A DNA stretch of 64,000 nt, taken from positions 38,874,486 through 38,938,485 of the forward strand of contig CM037864.1 of assembly GCA_021292105.1 (NCBI GenBank). The letters are read 5' to 3'. Positions within the stretch are counted from its first letter, which is position 1, and each line of letters begins with the position of its first letter. Below the pieces are notes generated by a model that saw nothing but the letters and a program-made list of their open reading frames with translations, made no database searches and was not told the origin of the DNA. Source of the DNA: Anadara kagoshimensis (lineage: Eukaryota > Mollusca > Bivalvia > Arcoida > Arcidae). Below are positions 42,490 through 62,490 of the stretch, one piece after another. A program made the translations under genes and the position numbers.

Positions 42490-43090
42490 CAGTTCTTTAA
42501 TAGGTGGATTTGCTTCATCTTACGTAAACTTTATATTAATCTTGTTTTAGAAGAGAATCATTCTGATCAAGTTTGATGAAGATTAGTAAAATTGTGAATT
42601 TTACGATGTTAACAAGATTATTCTATTTAACCTAGTGACCTTCTTATTGAGACCTTGACCTAGATTTGTCAAGAGGGCAACTCTGAGCAAGTCTGATAAA
42701 AATTAAGCCTCAATAGTTTTCAAGGTTTTTTTTCCATCCAATGGCTAGACCTACTTACTGAACCATATGCAATTTGACTTTCCTTTTATCAAGATTAGAT
42801 AATCATTCGGAGCAAGTTTGAAGCATTCCTTTATTTGGCCTAGCAACCTACTTATTGACCTAACATGACCCATAATTTTATCAAGAGAATCGCTGTTGCC
42901 AAGTTTGATGTAGATCGCTTCTATTGTTAAGGCTATTTTCCCATTTGACATTGTGATCTACTTATTGAACAAACACCGTAACTTTAACCCATATGCAAAC
43001 TTGACTTTGGTTCTTGTCAAGACAAGTCTGAAGAAGTTTGGACACAAACTGGTCTCAAGAATGTGAACAAGGTTCTACGATAGGCTTTCT
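42490..43090. repeat. degenerate ~150-bp tandem repeat
   Basis: About four diverged units with the pattern GAGCAAGTTTGA(T/A)GA(A/T), TTCAAGGTT or GAACAAGGTT, and GACCTACTTATTGA(C/A)C. This type of repeat is common in bivalve introns. Confidence 0.6.
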
Positions 43091-44100
43091 TAATACCAAC
43101 ATTCGTTTCATTTTCAAGATAATTTTTCTTTGAAGAGAAGTTAAAAGCCATTTTCTGAAACACCCTGTATTAACAAAATGTTTACATCATTACAATTGAC
43201 CCAGTGTTCTACAGCGTTGACTTGCAGATCAGTGCCTCCCATTGCCTTGATGCCTCCCTCTGGGAGATATTCTAATGTTGGTCATCAGTGACACTATCTT
43301 GACTAGGGAATAACTCCCACCCATTTCTCATGGAGCCATATATCTATCTCATAAAAACTCCTCTATATAAAACCCACCTGTGTGGAGACCACTTTTAACT
43401 TTCGATTTCATATACATTCAACTCTTTTCTGTTGTTTAAAAGTTGTGTTTTCTCTGTTAATGAATAGCCATCACTAAATATCAATTCCATTAAATGTTGA
43501 TTTGAAATCAACTCAATAATCTAAATGCTGTTATATGACCAAATTTTGCTCAAGCAGTTAACCTGTATATAGTCCATTTGCCTTATAAAACCCGCTTGAC
43601 TACATTCACTGTGGTGGTATTTATATACAAGGTTTATTGTATTAGAAAACTATTCACCAATTATTAACAAGATGACAGTTGATCCTTCATATTGAGCACA
43701 GTAGCAAATCAGAACTACATGTACCGGACTACTAGTTGAAAATTCATTTTGTGTCCATCTAGATTTTCTGTAATATTAGCTAGATAATCAGGGTTGTTAA
43801 TGTTATCACATTATCAGAAATGTTTGCTGGTCAGGACAATATTGAACAATTGGATTTTAATACTTTACTCTTGTTATAGTTGTATCACTATTGTTTAAGA
43901 ATTAATAGATGTCAAATTGGGAATTTTTTAAAATCATTTTCCATAGGAGAAACTGTCTATATCATCTGTATAATGTATATATGATAGTAATTTAGGCAAA
44001 CAAAATCCTTTGCCTAATAGGTTCCTAAGAACACATACTCTTGTCTCATTCTACAGATTTTGATAAATTAAACTCAACACAGTTATTTTGTTTCAACTTG
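43091..44100. other. unassigned stretch downstream of RPL27A
   Basis: No gene or clear repeat was recognised. Confidence 0.4.
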
Positions 44101-44101
44101 G

Positions 44102-44107
44102 TTTATT
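44102..44107 (-). terminator. poly(A) signal of RPL27A
   Basis: AATAAA on the minus strand 22 bases past the stop codon. A second AATAAA (44126-44131) overlaps the stop itself. This implies a very short 3' UTR, normal for ribosomal protein genes. Confidence 0.65.
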
Positions 44108-44129
44108 ATAATCAAGTTGTAAAAGTTTA

Positions 44130-51999
<7,870 letters not shown>

Positions 52000-52010
52000 G
52001 GTGAGATACC

Positions 52011-52021
52011 GGAAAAAAGAG
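52011..52021 (-). promoter_or_regulatory. 5' TOP-like tract of RPL27A
   Basis: CTCTTTTTTCC on the minus strand, 12 bases before the ATG. A C followed by pyrimidines at the mRNA start is the signature that puts ribosomal protein translation under growth (mTOR) control. The start site is inferred. Confidence 0.65.
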
Positions 52022-52532
52022 ACCGGAAGCGGATATGGAATTATTCAAGATGGTTGCTGAAAGGGGAAACGAGGAAGTGAAAAATGTAAAATGAAAGTAG
52101 GTATGTCGAAAAAATTAAAGTATATGTGCATTGCTTACAGTTATCGATAAAAAATATGCGAGTTTAAAAAACAAATTACTTAACGACAAAATAATTCACA
52201 CCGTGTTATATGGGATTTATTTCTTGTAAACAGAGTCGTACCCATCAGCAACTTGTACCCCCACAATTAAAATTTAAGATTGTTCTGCTCAGTTAATAGT
52301 CAGTCTGTTAGGCCTACTTAATACCAAAATAAAATTTAAAGAAACACATTTGAAAAGGGTTCAAATTTATTTTACCATCATCAATTAGGTGGCAATAAAA
52401 ACTTAGTAGAGCTTACCAGTCTCACTTCAATGATGATGCCAATACTCATTAAAATCAGAGGTTTATCATATCTATTGAGGAAACTGTACATGCTGTACAG
52501 TGAAATAGATATGTAGCGGACCAAACTGGACA

Positions 52533-52860
52533 GGTGAACGATTAGCTAAATCAGTAGAGTGTCCCGCTAGTATTGAGAAGGTCCCGGGTTCGAGTCCTGG
52601 TTTGCCGGCTGCATTTTTCCCTTTCCTGTTACATGCGGGGGCGTGTCCAGCCCGGGGGAAGTGGCTGACCGACAGGTTGGTACGAGGATGGAACCTGGTG
52701 GTTTCAATTCAAGGTGGTTGAATAAAAAAAAAAAGCCTGGAATCGGCAGGAGACTGAGCAGCTCAATTGGTAGAGCATCTTGATAGTATTGGGAATGTTC
52801 GGAGGTAGAGTCCTGGTTTGGCTGCTGCATTTTTCCCTTTCCTGTTACAGATTGATGTTC
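52533..52860 (+). repeat. tRNA-headed SINE family 2, two direct copies
   Basis: Heads at 52540-52610 and 52757-52828 both have A-box and B-box-like parts (GGGTTCGAGTCCTGG; GGTAGAGTCCTGG) and are followed by the same GCTGCATTTTTCCCTTTCCT GTTAC. Between them lies GGGGGCGTGTCCAGCCCGGG, then an A-run. Confidence 0.75.
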
Positions 52861-53925
52861 AAAAAGTAGTGATTAAAGCAAAGCTATGTGAATAATGTAA
52901 ACAAGTTTTAAATCCAAACTTAAACAATCTCTATCTTGTAATATGATTGAATCTGTTTGATTTCAATGCAGTACGTGATTTGTAGTAAACTGTTTACCTT
53001 ATGTTTGGGAAGAGTGATATGAATATCATTGCTTTAGTCTAGTGAATTCAATAATTTATTCGTACTCTAGATACCAGTTATACACTTTCAATGCTGATGA
53101 TGATTGTCAGAGTTTACTGTCTACTATGGCCAATGTGCAGACCGAACACACTTTAATGCATACATTTCAATGTTTATATAGCCAGGCATTATGAATTGTC
53201 AATTGTGTAAGCTCAAATTCTGTTATCTCAGAATTTTTTTTTATGGAGATATATTTACTACTGTAACCGGCTGTGGTTCGATGTAAACAAAACACTACAT
53301 CCGTTTAAAATGTTTATTAAAGAAACTTCGATGTTAAATTATATTTTACAATTCTTCAACGAGTAGATCACAAACCCTCAATATGGTTTAGAGGTTCTAC
53401 GTGACCTTTACATGCATTCATAATGTTCTCACTATAACAACTTAGGAACAAACTCTAAACTTGAAATACTTTGAGATGACAAAGAAACTACATCTTGCCA
53501 ATGCAAAAAATCTCCACCCAAGTGTCAGAAAACCAACCCAACAAGTTTTTCAGAACAATGAATCAATGACCATAATCATTAGATATGTACATGCAGAATA
53601 AGGTTAATAAAGAAAGAAATCAAGTATTAGCTTTTACAAAAGGACATCACACAACATGACAATGTAATACATAGTTATAGACAAAACACAAACAGACAAA
53701 TTGCATTATTATGACTATAAACACCTACAAAACAATATAAACATATTTGATTAGTCAGCTAATACCTACAAAGAAAAATATCAGCTAATACCTAAAAGAA
53801 AAATAAAAATATTAAAATAATAATGAAATAAGTAAAATAGAAAATGACATAAAAACCTACACTGTCACATCACTAACTACAGCAATAAATCCTACTAGTT
53901 TAACAGTGCAAGCTAATTAAAAATA
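52861..53925. other. unassigned stretch upstream of RPL27A
   Basis: AT-rich, no gene or clear repeat. Confidence 0.4.
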
Positions 53926-53941
53926 CATGTAAACTTTTTGA

Positions 53942-54284
53942 GTTGAGTTGAGTAATGGTGTTTAACGTCCCAGTCAAAAATATTTCACTTATATGGAGAC
54001 GACACCAGATATAGGCGAAGGTGCATAAATTTTGCCAGTGTGTTGCGCTAATGGCATTAAACAGCAGGGTTCTTTAGTGTCAAGCCAACCATGACACGGG
54101 ACCTCGTCTATTTTAAGTTCCCATCCGAAAGAACCGTGACTTTCATTTTGTAATGCCGAGTGCTTGGCGAAAGAACAGTCACTACCCACATTTAAGTCTT
54201 GGGTCAGACCCGGGTGGTGATCGAACCCACGACCTCCCACTTACGGAGTGAGCACTCTACCAACTGAGCTACCACAGTGGTTTA
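53942..54284 (-). repeat. full-length tRNA-headed SINE, family 1, with TSD
   Basis: Minus-strand copy running from its GAGTTGAGTTGAG tail to the tRNA-like head ending at 54284. Flanked by TAAACTTTTTGA (53930-53941) and TAAACCTTTTGA (54285-54296), a target-site duplication with one mismatch. Confidence 0.9.
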
Positions 54285-54296
54285 TAAACCTTTTGA

Positions 54297-55490
54297 AATC
54301 TGATGCATCATTCAACAATGATGTATCTGTATAAATATATAAGGCACTTGTCTTGACTTCCCAGTTACATCATAGGAATTTGAAAGGTTTCTACAACTTT
54401 CCCTAAAGCTGGTGATGTCTTGATATAATGATATCTTCTTAAATAATGACTTTGTTATGACCCCTTTCAAACAATCAATATAAAACAGCCCTTAAAACTG
54501 TAGATCTGTGATATATTAATTATTTTTCTTTAAATTACACAAAACCCTGAACTGAGTAAAGATATTTTTAAAACATAGATTGTCAAATGGCGATGCTTTA
54601 CTAGGTTTCATATAAAAAAAATGTATATACCCTTTAATCCAAATCCTATGATTTTAGATAGCACATACCCCTGACACCATAGAATTGAAAACTAAAACAC
54701 AAATATCTGATAAAGTATGAAACATCTGCTTATTTAAAATTTTATTGAAGGCTGTAATCCTTTTTTTAGCCTTATGTCAAGTATTACATCATTTATTATG
54801 CATGTGATGATGTGCACATATGATGTAAGTACTTAATCTTAAATGCACATTAATACCATGATCAATCATCATATAATAAATAGAGAGGGGATTTTAATGT
54901 TTGGGTGATATATATATTTTTTTCATTTAACATTTTCTTGTAACTCTGAAAGTTGACACAACTTTTTATATACTGGTAGGTGATATTTACAAGAAAGTTG
55001 AAGAACAATGGTAACTAAGAACATATTTATTTGGGTCATGAAATACATGCTTGATATTTAAAGTGAAAGTATAATTCTGTCTCTGAATTTCTATTTATAA
55101 GCAGACACAAACTGAATGCATGTACATGTATTTTTCTATTCCAGGTTGTCAAAACTACCATTGGCTACTAATTTCAAGAAATTCTTTAAAAGGAAAATTT
55201 AGCATAGTTAATTGTAAAAATACTCTAAAAAGGACTTCAGTGATTTTGGAAATATAGCTACTAATAAATTTAGATTTTAGGAAACCTGTGGTTTATGTTT
55301 GATAAATTGTGATCTGTCATGTGGGTTTTTGTACATAGTTTTTAGCTACATGTATAATACATACATGTAACACTAGTATGTACATTTTCAGTTTCTTATA
55401 TTTATATTGTGTCTGATCCCTTACTTGCTTACTTTATCCTTAATTCATAAGTGCTGGTTTTAATTCAACAAATATGATATCACATATATC
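54297..55490. other. unassigned stretch
   Basis: 54400-54480 (GCTGGTGATGTCTTGATATA) looks like a decayed SINE 3' part. The rest is AT-rich without features. Confidence 0.35.
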
Positions 55491-55501
55491 AGTATTATAC
55501 C

Positions 55502-55795
55502 CCCAAGAAAAATCGATGTAGGGCTGTGTCTGGTGATGCAATTAGACAGGAAGTGACAATGTACCTCAATGAGCCTTGTGTTGAATCTACAGATGTCCTT
55601 TCATATTGGAAAGAAAATGAAAATATCTACCCATGCCTTGCAACTCTGGCTAAGCGTTACCTCTCCATTCCAGCCTCTTCGGCCCCTGTGGAACGGTTAT
55701 TTAGTATTGCCGGAAGAATCTTTCGCCCCGACAGATGCAGATTAAATGATGAAACATTTCAAAAGTTAATGATGATTAAATGCAATGCAATGTAA
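55502..55795 (+). pseudogene. hAT transposase C-terminal dimerisation domain
   Basis: Encodes VLSYWKENENIYPCLATLAK, RYLSIPASSAPVERLFSIAG and FRPDRCRLNDETFQKLMMIK, the hallmark C-terminal end of hAT-superfamily (ZBED-like) transposases. The catalytic DDE part and zinc finger are absent upstream, so it is a truncated element or a last exon. ATATCAG just before it could serve as an acceptor. Confidence 0.88.
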
Positions 55796-55947
55796 TTGGC
55801 AGAAGATTTAATGCTTCACAATTAGAATAATGTATATATGTTCAATGATTAAATATAATCCATCCATCACAATTTCTTTTTTTTCTGTAATATCAGTATT
55901 TCTGATATACCAGTAATACTTAGATAATGATTGAATAAAAAACCTCA

Positions 55948-56080
55948 AATAATCGATTATTAATCGATTACATCTCCTAAAGTAATCGATTGCAATCGAT
56001 TACAGGACAAAACTGACTGTAATCGATTAATAATCGATTACACAAAAATACCCTAAGTAATCGATTATTAATCGATTACA
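55948..56080. repeat. cluster of eight AATCGATT palindromes
   Basis: Four pairs of AATCGATT, the two members of each pair 11-12 bases apart, within 130 bp behind the hAT fragment. Probably subterminal transposase-binding repeats of the hAT element. Confidence 0.85.
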
Positions 56081-56312
56081 TTTTTGAGTAATTGTGCCCA
56101 TGCATATTATGCTTTGCCCTTGCCAAGTTTAAATTTGAAAGTTATAGCTTTCTCTGTAGTGAGGCTGAGCTGCAACAGTGTTAGTAAATATAATAGTGAT
56201 TTATTACCAAACTGTCTGATTTGGATCTTTAGGTTGTGAAGTAGAGTGCTTACTTATCATCTGCATGATCTGGGAGGTTAAGTTATCAGTAAGCATACTT
56301 GGTACATACATA

Positions 56313-56457
56313 TTATATACACAGTGTGTATGTACAACCCTCCGTATCAGGTTGAGTCCTTTTTTAGTAGGCGTATCACAACGAGTCACGGTTGCGTGCT
56401 GAGTAAAAAAGGACGAGACCTGATACCAAGGGTTGTACATACACACTGTGTATATGA
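56313..56457. repeat. 145-bp fold-back
   Basis: Arms of about 52 bp (ATATACACAGTGTGTATGTA, GTATCAGGT, GTCCTTTTTT and their complements) around a CpG-containing loop. Directly adjoins the MITE at 56463. Confidence 0.85.
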
Positions 56458-56462
56458 TATTT

Positions 56463-56765
56463 TTATCTAACATTTCCAACTAATAAAAAACAACACTTTA
56501 TATGAAAAAATTATATTTTACCACAGAAAAACACTGAACTATGTTATGACATATGTTTTGTAGTAATGACGTTATTATTTACATTTGACAAATCAGAGAT
56601 TCCCAAATGACGTCACAATTAGAAAGTGCATGTGTACTTTACCGTCAATGTTGTATCACCACAGTGTGGTGATAACTGTGGTGATACAAGGTTCTGTATC
56701 ATGCATGTTCAATAAAACTTTTATTTCGCTAAATCAGACAGAAAAACTAGTCTAATGTTAGATAA
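56463..56765. repeat. 303-bp MITE with 12-bp inverted ends
   Basis: TTATCTAACATT at the left and AATGTTAGATAA at the right are exact inverted repeats. Internally it shares the hairpin and other blocks with 6230-6470. Confidence 0.8.
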
Positions 56766-56769
56766 AAAG

Positions 56770-57720
56770 GTGTATTTTTCAGGTGTTTCCTCTTCCTATT
56801 ACAGATATTTGGGTCGTTAGAATTTAAATTTCAGACACTATGTAAGATAAAATCTTTTTTAACAGAATACTGAATATCTATGATAATCAGGGTATTTGTA
56901 GTAAAATGTACCATATTTATATGATTCCACTTTCGATTAGGTTCAGATTTGAATCATTTGATATAATTCTTCATGAGTTGTCTCCCCTGAAATTATATAA
57001 AAGCAAATAACAATTTTTGCTTAGGATTCAACATGTCATATACTGATTTATAGTAAACAGATATGTTGGTTAATGTTTTATATACTTTATGAGCAAAATG
57101 TATTACCGGTACCCACAGGTAAAACTTTATTAGCATTAATTAGGATTGATAGTTTTCTTTAGGCTATCATTCCCTGAGTTAACTAATCTACCTTAATTTG
57201 GATATGTCAAATTATATACAAGTACATATATATTGAATTTATGTTCAAAGTTGGTATGTTATTAACTATACAATATAAATGTATTTACTTTTTAACCTTA
57301 CCTGTCCTAAGGTCATGTGAGTTTATGGCAAAGTGCAGCATGTGTATACAGTATGTGCATGCATGCAGGAATGTGTGCATGATTAAATACACTTTCAACT
57401 CCTGGACAGATTTCAATGAAATTGGTGCAATTCAGATCCGTTCATGGTGTTGGCTTGACTACCAAAAACTACCTGTTAGGAAATGATTGTGAAACCAAGA
57501 CCAGGAACTCAGGTTTTTTCTACCATCTGTAATGTTTTACCATAGGTGAAATATTCTTCACCCTTTTGTAAATCACCATTGGTCTTATACTTTTTTCTTT
57601 TTACTTTCTTTCAATTCTTTGTTCCTTTTATCTTTATCTTCCTTTCTGTCCATTTATTCGTTACATGATAAAATTTCGTAAGAGAACTTTATTTATGTTT
57701 TTTTGTTTTGTTTATTTTAG
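56770..57720. other. upstream of the adaptor exon: nothing recognised
   Basis: AT-rich intron or intergenic DNA ending in a T-rich tract and TTTTAG acceptor at 57720. Confidence 0.4.
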
Positions 57721-59290
57721 TGTTTATTTGGATGTTTCTTGGCTGGTGTAAAGACATGATTACATAGTGAAGATGAACAATGAAGGGGGAAAGGAATCAA
57801 GTTTACGTCATCTACCACCCGGGAAACTGGACAATATTCGGCAAATGTTTGAAGCGACAGCAACAAGAACCAAACCTGTGATTCATAGACCACGTCCTGC
57901 AACAACATTATTTTCACCACCTTCTGAAGCTGCGAAGGATAGAGAAGTTACTAGACGTCCTGCTACTACACTTTTTACAGATGCAGAAACTGTGATGCAG
58001 GAAAAAGAAAGAATTCCACCAAAAATCAGGTATCCAAAACCATCAGGGGTGTCAAATCCACCTCGTCCAAAAAGTGAATTATGTAAGCCTGCTATAGCAC
58101 AGGCTCTTCAGCAATTAAGCCGAGATGGTTCTTCACAAAATGAAGGAAGTCCCAAAAAGCAGACTCCAAAACCAAGAGAAAGGAGTCCAAATAAACATGC
58201 ACTGAAACCTGGCGAAAAAAGTCCAAATTATGATAAAGATGATACAAAATCTGTGGAAAGAAGTTCAATAAAACCCATGGTGCCAACCAAACCAGCTCAA
58301 AATGTAAATCAAATTAACAAGGTCACTACTGAAACAAAACAAAATGAACTGAAAAAGACTGAAAATCCATTGCTCAATATATCAAGATCTGAAAGACCAG
58401 TTAGTGTGTTACAGAGAACTAAAATGTTTGAAAACAAAGACAGCACTGAACCATCTGTGAGTCCTGTACACACATTAAGAAAAAAATCTGGTGATGGTCC
58501 TATGATAACTAGTAATGTGAATAATACATCTGAAACGGAAAATCCTTACTGTGCCCCCTGGGACAGTAAACTACGAGTTTCAAAACAACCGATTGCACTA
58601 AAGCTACCAAAATCACCACCTCCTAGAAAGCCTCCAAGAACTGGAGCTCATGATGATTATATTCAGACCAAAGTATTTCAGAAAAAAGATCCTGTACAAA
58701 CACAGAATGAGGATTCTAAAGACTATGTGATATATGACACTGTACCTGGCGAGGAGGATGATACTGTAGATAAGGTGGAACCTGTCTACAGAAGAATACA
58801 AAAAATCCAGTCCTCACCAGCTATATCTCCAGAGAAACGACGCTCATCTGAAGATGGGGATAAACAAAAACCAGAAAAACCCCAGAGACCTCCTCCTCCA
58901 AAACCTAGGCCTGCATCCATTTCTTCTGTTTCTTCTGATGAGTTCCATGAACATAAACAGGCTTGTCCAGTATCAACATTGAAAAGACAACATGAAAAGA
59001 AAAAGGCTCACTTTGATTTGGATTTAGATGAAGTAAAATTTTGGGATTTGCCGCAAGATCGCCCCTTACATAGGACAGATTTACGGAGAAGCTTAAGTGC
59101 TGAGTGTATAGCTACAGACATTTCAGGGGACCCTGTCTACATTGATCCAGTCAATGTTGTTAATTTCCGTGACGACACAGGGTCTCCTGTTGGTTATGAA
59201 GTTTATGTTGATCCAACGGGATACGCTGTACCTTATAGACACAGACAGCTGGATAAAACCAGCTCCTGGGATACAGGGAGACAAGACTCA
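57721..59290 (+). CDS. proline-rich, probably disordered adaptor protein, first coding exon (506 codons)
   Basis: Exon from the acceptor TTTTAG (57720) to the donor GTAAGT (59291). Coding starts at the ATG at 57773 (A at -3, in-frame stop upstream at 57749) and ends in phase 0. The protein continues in exons outside the window. Low complexity, rich in Pro, Lys and Ser: LDNIRQMFEA near aa 19-28, two RPATTLF motifs (near 41 and 61), SPPPRKPPR (282-290) and RPPPPKPRP (near 373), which look like SH3 ligands, tyrosine motifs DYVIYDTVP and EPVYRR, then a possible folded piece KFWDLPQDRPLHR and YEVYVDPTGYAVPYRHR. No known domain could be assigned. The PPRKPPRT part resembles the N-terminal region of DENND2-type Rab exchange factors; this is a guess. 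Confidence 0.8.
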
Positions 59291-59302
59291 GTAAGTACAA
59301 AT

Positions 59303-59327
59303 ACTTATAAATCACACACACACACAT

Positions 59328-59361
<34 letters not shown>

Positions 59362-59383
59362 CACACACACACACACACACAGA
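59303..59383. repeat. (CA)n microsatellite
   Basis: About 80 bp of CA repeat in the intron just behind the adaptor exon's donor. Confidence 0.95.
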
Positions 59384-59989
59384 GTCTACTAGTGTCAAAA
59401 TGCAAAGGTTTTATAATCAACACAGGCCAAGTATAAACCCGACTGCTGGTACACAGTACACTCTTGCCGATATTAAATTTATCAGTGCCAAAAATATTTA
59501 AACTTGAATTCTCTTGTTATACTGGCAGGATATGAATGTTGAACTTTGAGTGTCAATTTTGTATTTTACATATACATTTATATATGTATTAGGGTTGTCC
59601 TCACTGTAGAATAAGTTCAGAGTACACCATTGTTTAAATTAAACAAATTTTATTCTATGGATCATATGTTTTGGTCTATAATGAACTAACTGGTCCAACA
59701 GGAAATAATTTAAATTAGGTTACAGATTAGATGATTTTAGAAGAACAATTTTAATTTCAGATACATGTACATACACATCATACATTGTACAGTAAAACTG
59801 TTACCATTTTAAACTGTCTTAAATACATGTACTCAGTGCCATACTTATCCATATTAAGCTTTAAAAGTCCAAATATTCCAGACCCTTTATAACATTAAAT
59901 TATAAGAGCATGGCCGTATAAAAAGTATGAAACAATAATATGTGCAGTATTAATTGTTGAATGAATTTATGTACTTCTTGTAAAATGTA

Positions 59990-60125
59990 TGTACTTGGTG
60001 TAGTGGTCCTATCACAGGTCAAGGGTTGTGGGTTCCACTCCACTACTGCTCAGAAATATTATGACCTGATGTTTCATCTCCAATCCACACTTAGCCAGTG
60101 GAAAGCAAAATAAATGAGAACCAAA
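59990..60125 (+). repeat. decayed tRNA-like SINE
   Basis: GGTGTAGTGGTCCTATCACA and GTTGTGGGTTCCACTCC have A- and B-box character, followed by ACTTAGCCAGTGGAAAGCAA. No tail. Confidence 0.45.
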
Positions 60126-60159
60126 AACTGGGCTCCTACATGTAGATGTGTGTACTGGC

Positions 60160-60272
60160 ACTCTCTAAACTATTAGCTCCAGTCTCTAAACTATTAGCTC
60201 CAGTCTCTAAACTATTAGCTCCAGTCTCTAAACTATTAGCTCCAGTCTCTATTATTAGCTCCAGTCAAATTA
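60160..60272. repeat. 21-bp tandem repeat, about five units
   Basis: CTCTAAACTATTAGCTCCAGT repeated with the last unit shortened. The open frame across it (SKLLAPV repeats) is a by-product. Confidence 0.95.
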
Positions 60273-60659
60273 GCCAAAAAGTGTGGCCTTGCTGCATACT
60301 AATTGCAACAGAATTTTTTTATGGCTCTGTTTTCAGGAAGTATATAGATATTCACTATAAAAATATACCGTACCAAATTTATTTCAGAAGATTTATTTTT
60401 TATATAGATTTATTTTATTTTGTATATAGATATACATGTACAGTAAAAACCTGTATATAAAGTCGCACCAAGTAATTTTAAAAGTATAGACTTAAAAGAC
60501 AGTTGCTTTTTCTATAGAAATGCTTTTTGTTTGAAATATAAAGCAAAGGTATTATAAAACTTGTCATAATGGACAAGTCGTCTTTACATACAGATGACCA
60601 CTATAGCAGGTTTTATAATGTTTCTATTGTAAAGCAGTTAACTTTTTTATTGATCAACA

Positions 60660-61480
60660 GAATTTAAGCAGTAGGATAGCCAACCCGGCCAGCGCATTGA
60701 TTCATCAAACAAAATTTCACGCGCAGACAAAGTGAAAAAATTGTCAAAAATTTGAATTGACTCGAAGCGGTAAAATTACACAATATTTATTTCACTGCGA
60801 GTTTTTAATACTATTTGTAGTATTTTATCGTCTTTTGAGGACAAAAGTAAGTCATTAAAGACGATTTTTATCAAAGTCGGTGAGAATTTAACAATTTAAA
60901 TCGTAATTGAATGTTGGGCACCGGCGAAAAATTGAAAATTGAAACTTCAAAAAATATCATTCTGTGTACGCAGTTCCTCATGCACCAAAGATGTTTTTAC
61001 ATGAACGGAAAGAACTTTTTTTCACGGTTATTTTGATGTATAATTTGTCAAATAATTTTCTTTACACAAAAAACGTACCAGTTTCAAATGTCGAAAAAAT
61101 CGATGACATTGCCGGATTCTCGATCATGGGCCGCCACCTTTCCGGCTAATTTGACACAGAAAAAATGCTAAGACAGCTTCCTTATTGTATGTAATGTATA
61201 AATTTGATAATCGAGAGACGCTGTGGAGATACTTTTGTTGAAATAAAGTAAGTTTTTCCTTAAAAATATTGTATTTTCACTCCATTTCTCGTCTAATCTG
61301 CCGATTTTTTGGAACTACTTCCAGTCGGACATATTTGATTAGCATTCGTCCCGCTTCGATCACAATTTTAGCATGCAGAAAATGTCATCGTGTATTTTGG
61401 ACAAAATAGTCAAGCTTTTTTTTACTTATTTGTCATGTATGATCGATCTGCATGGCTACCGAACACATGTGTTCTAATTT
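60660..61480 (+). promoter_or_regulatory. CpG-richer block, possible internal promoter
   Basis: CpG pairs are clearly denser here than in the flanks (for example GGCACCGGCGAAA, GGGCCGCCACCTTTCCGGC, ATCGAGAGACGC). AATAAA|GTAAGT at 61245 is a good donor. This could be the promoter and first exon of a shorter form of the downstream gene. There is no direct evidence of transcription. Confidence 0.35.
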
Positions 61481-62330
61481 TACCCATATGGACTCGGGAT
61501 CTGTACCAATACAGTGTACAGTGCAACCTGCTCATGTAGGGCTAGTTAGGGACTCAGAATTACTGAAAATTACCAACTGATTTTGCTTTGCTGGCAAAAT
61601 ATAAACAGGACCTGTCCGTCATATCAGTACATATCATTGGATAAATAAGCTAACATCATTAAAGAGGGTTAGACTGGATTTTTCTTTATGAAATATTTCC
61701 CAAAATGAGGAAACATCTCCCATGTTAGATTAGCCAGAGTCAACACAACATTGGTCTTTATTATTTGAATTTTTGTTTTTGTTCTGATGCCAATAACCCC
61801 GGCATTATTATTTTAGTACAATTTAGACATGAAAAGTTGATTATTTTGCTTCATTAAAAGTTTTAAGTCAACTTGACGTAGCACAAATAACATTTAAAAT
61901 AGACTATGTGGAATTAGGAAATAGGAAAAGTGAATACTAATCATGTGGATTTCATTTGACTTGGTTAAAAATTTAACTCCATATTATAATGATTAAATAC
62001 AGATCTGTAAAATATTTAGGAATTTCAGTAATTTCTGTAAAATTGTAAAATTCTAATAAATAAATATCACCTTCTTTTAGGAAAATTCATGGGAACTGGT
62101 TTAATAATAGGATTAAGAAATAAGTTGATGCAAATGCAGTGAAATTCATGACACAGTGTATCCAAATGGGCATTATTAGTTTGTAAAAATTCAAAATAAT
62201 TGTAACACACTAGGCCTATTCCAGATTTATTGATTTATCAGTTAAATTTAGAACTGATTGGTTGGTATACACACCCCATTCAAGATTATTTCAATTATAA
62301 TTAGGTAAATGAGATTAAGGAGGAAAATAG
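61481..62330. other. unassigned intronic stretch
   Basis: AT-rich, no feature recognised. Confidence 0.4.
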
Positions 62331-62334
62331 GTAC

Positions 62335-62490
62335 AGGGATGAAGATTTGCAGGGGCCCAGTAGCCAATGGCTTCTAAATTCGAGTATGGGCCACTTAATG
62401 TTTACACATTTAAGCCATTCAGTACTGTAACAAATTCTTTTATGAAGTGAGCTGGCCCCAAACTTAAAATATTCAGGCTTCATCCCTGAG
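62335..62490. repeat. MITE with CAGGGATGAAG inverted ends
   Basis: CAGGGATGAAG at the left and CTTCATCCCTG at the right are exact inverted repeats; 156 bp; related to 34122-34280. Confidence 0.85.

Noticed and set aside
59291-59392. Extension of the adaptor protein into Thr-His repeats
   Set aside because: It lies behind a strong GTAAGT donor and only translates the CA microsatellite.
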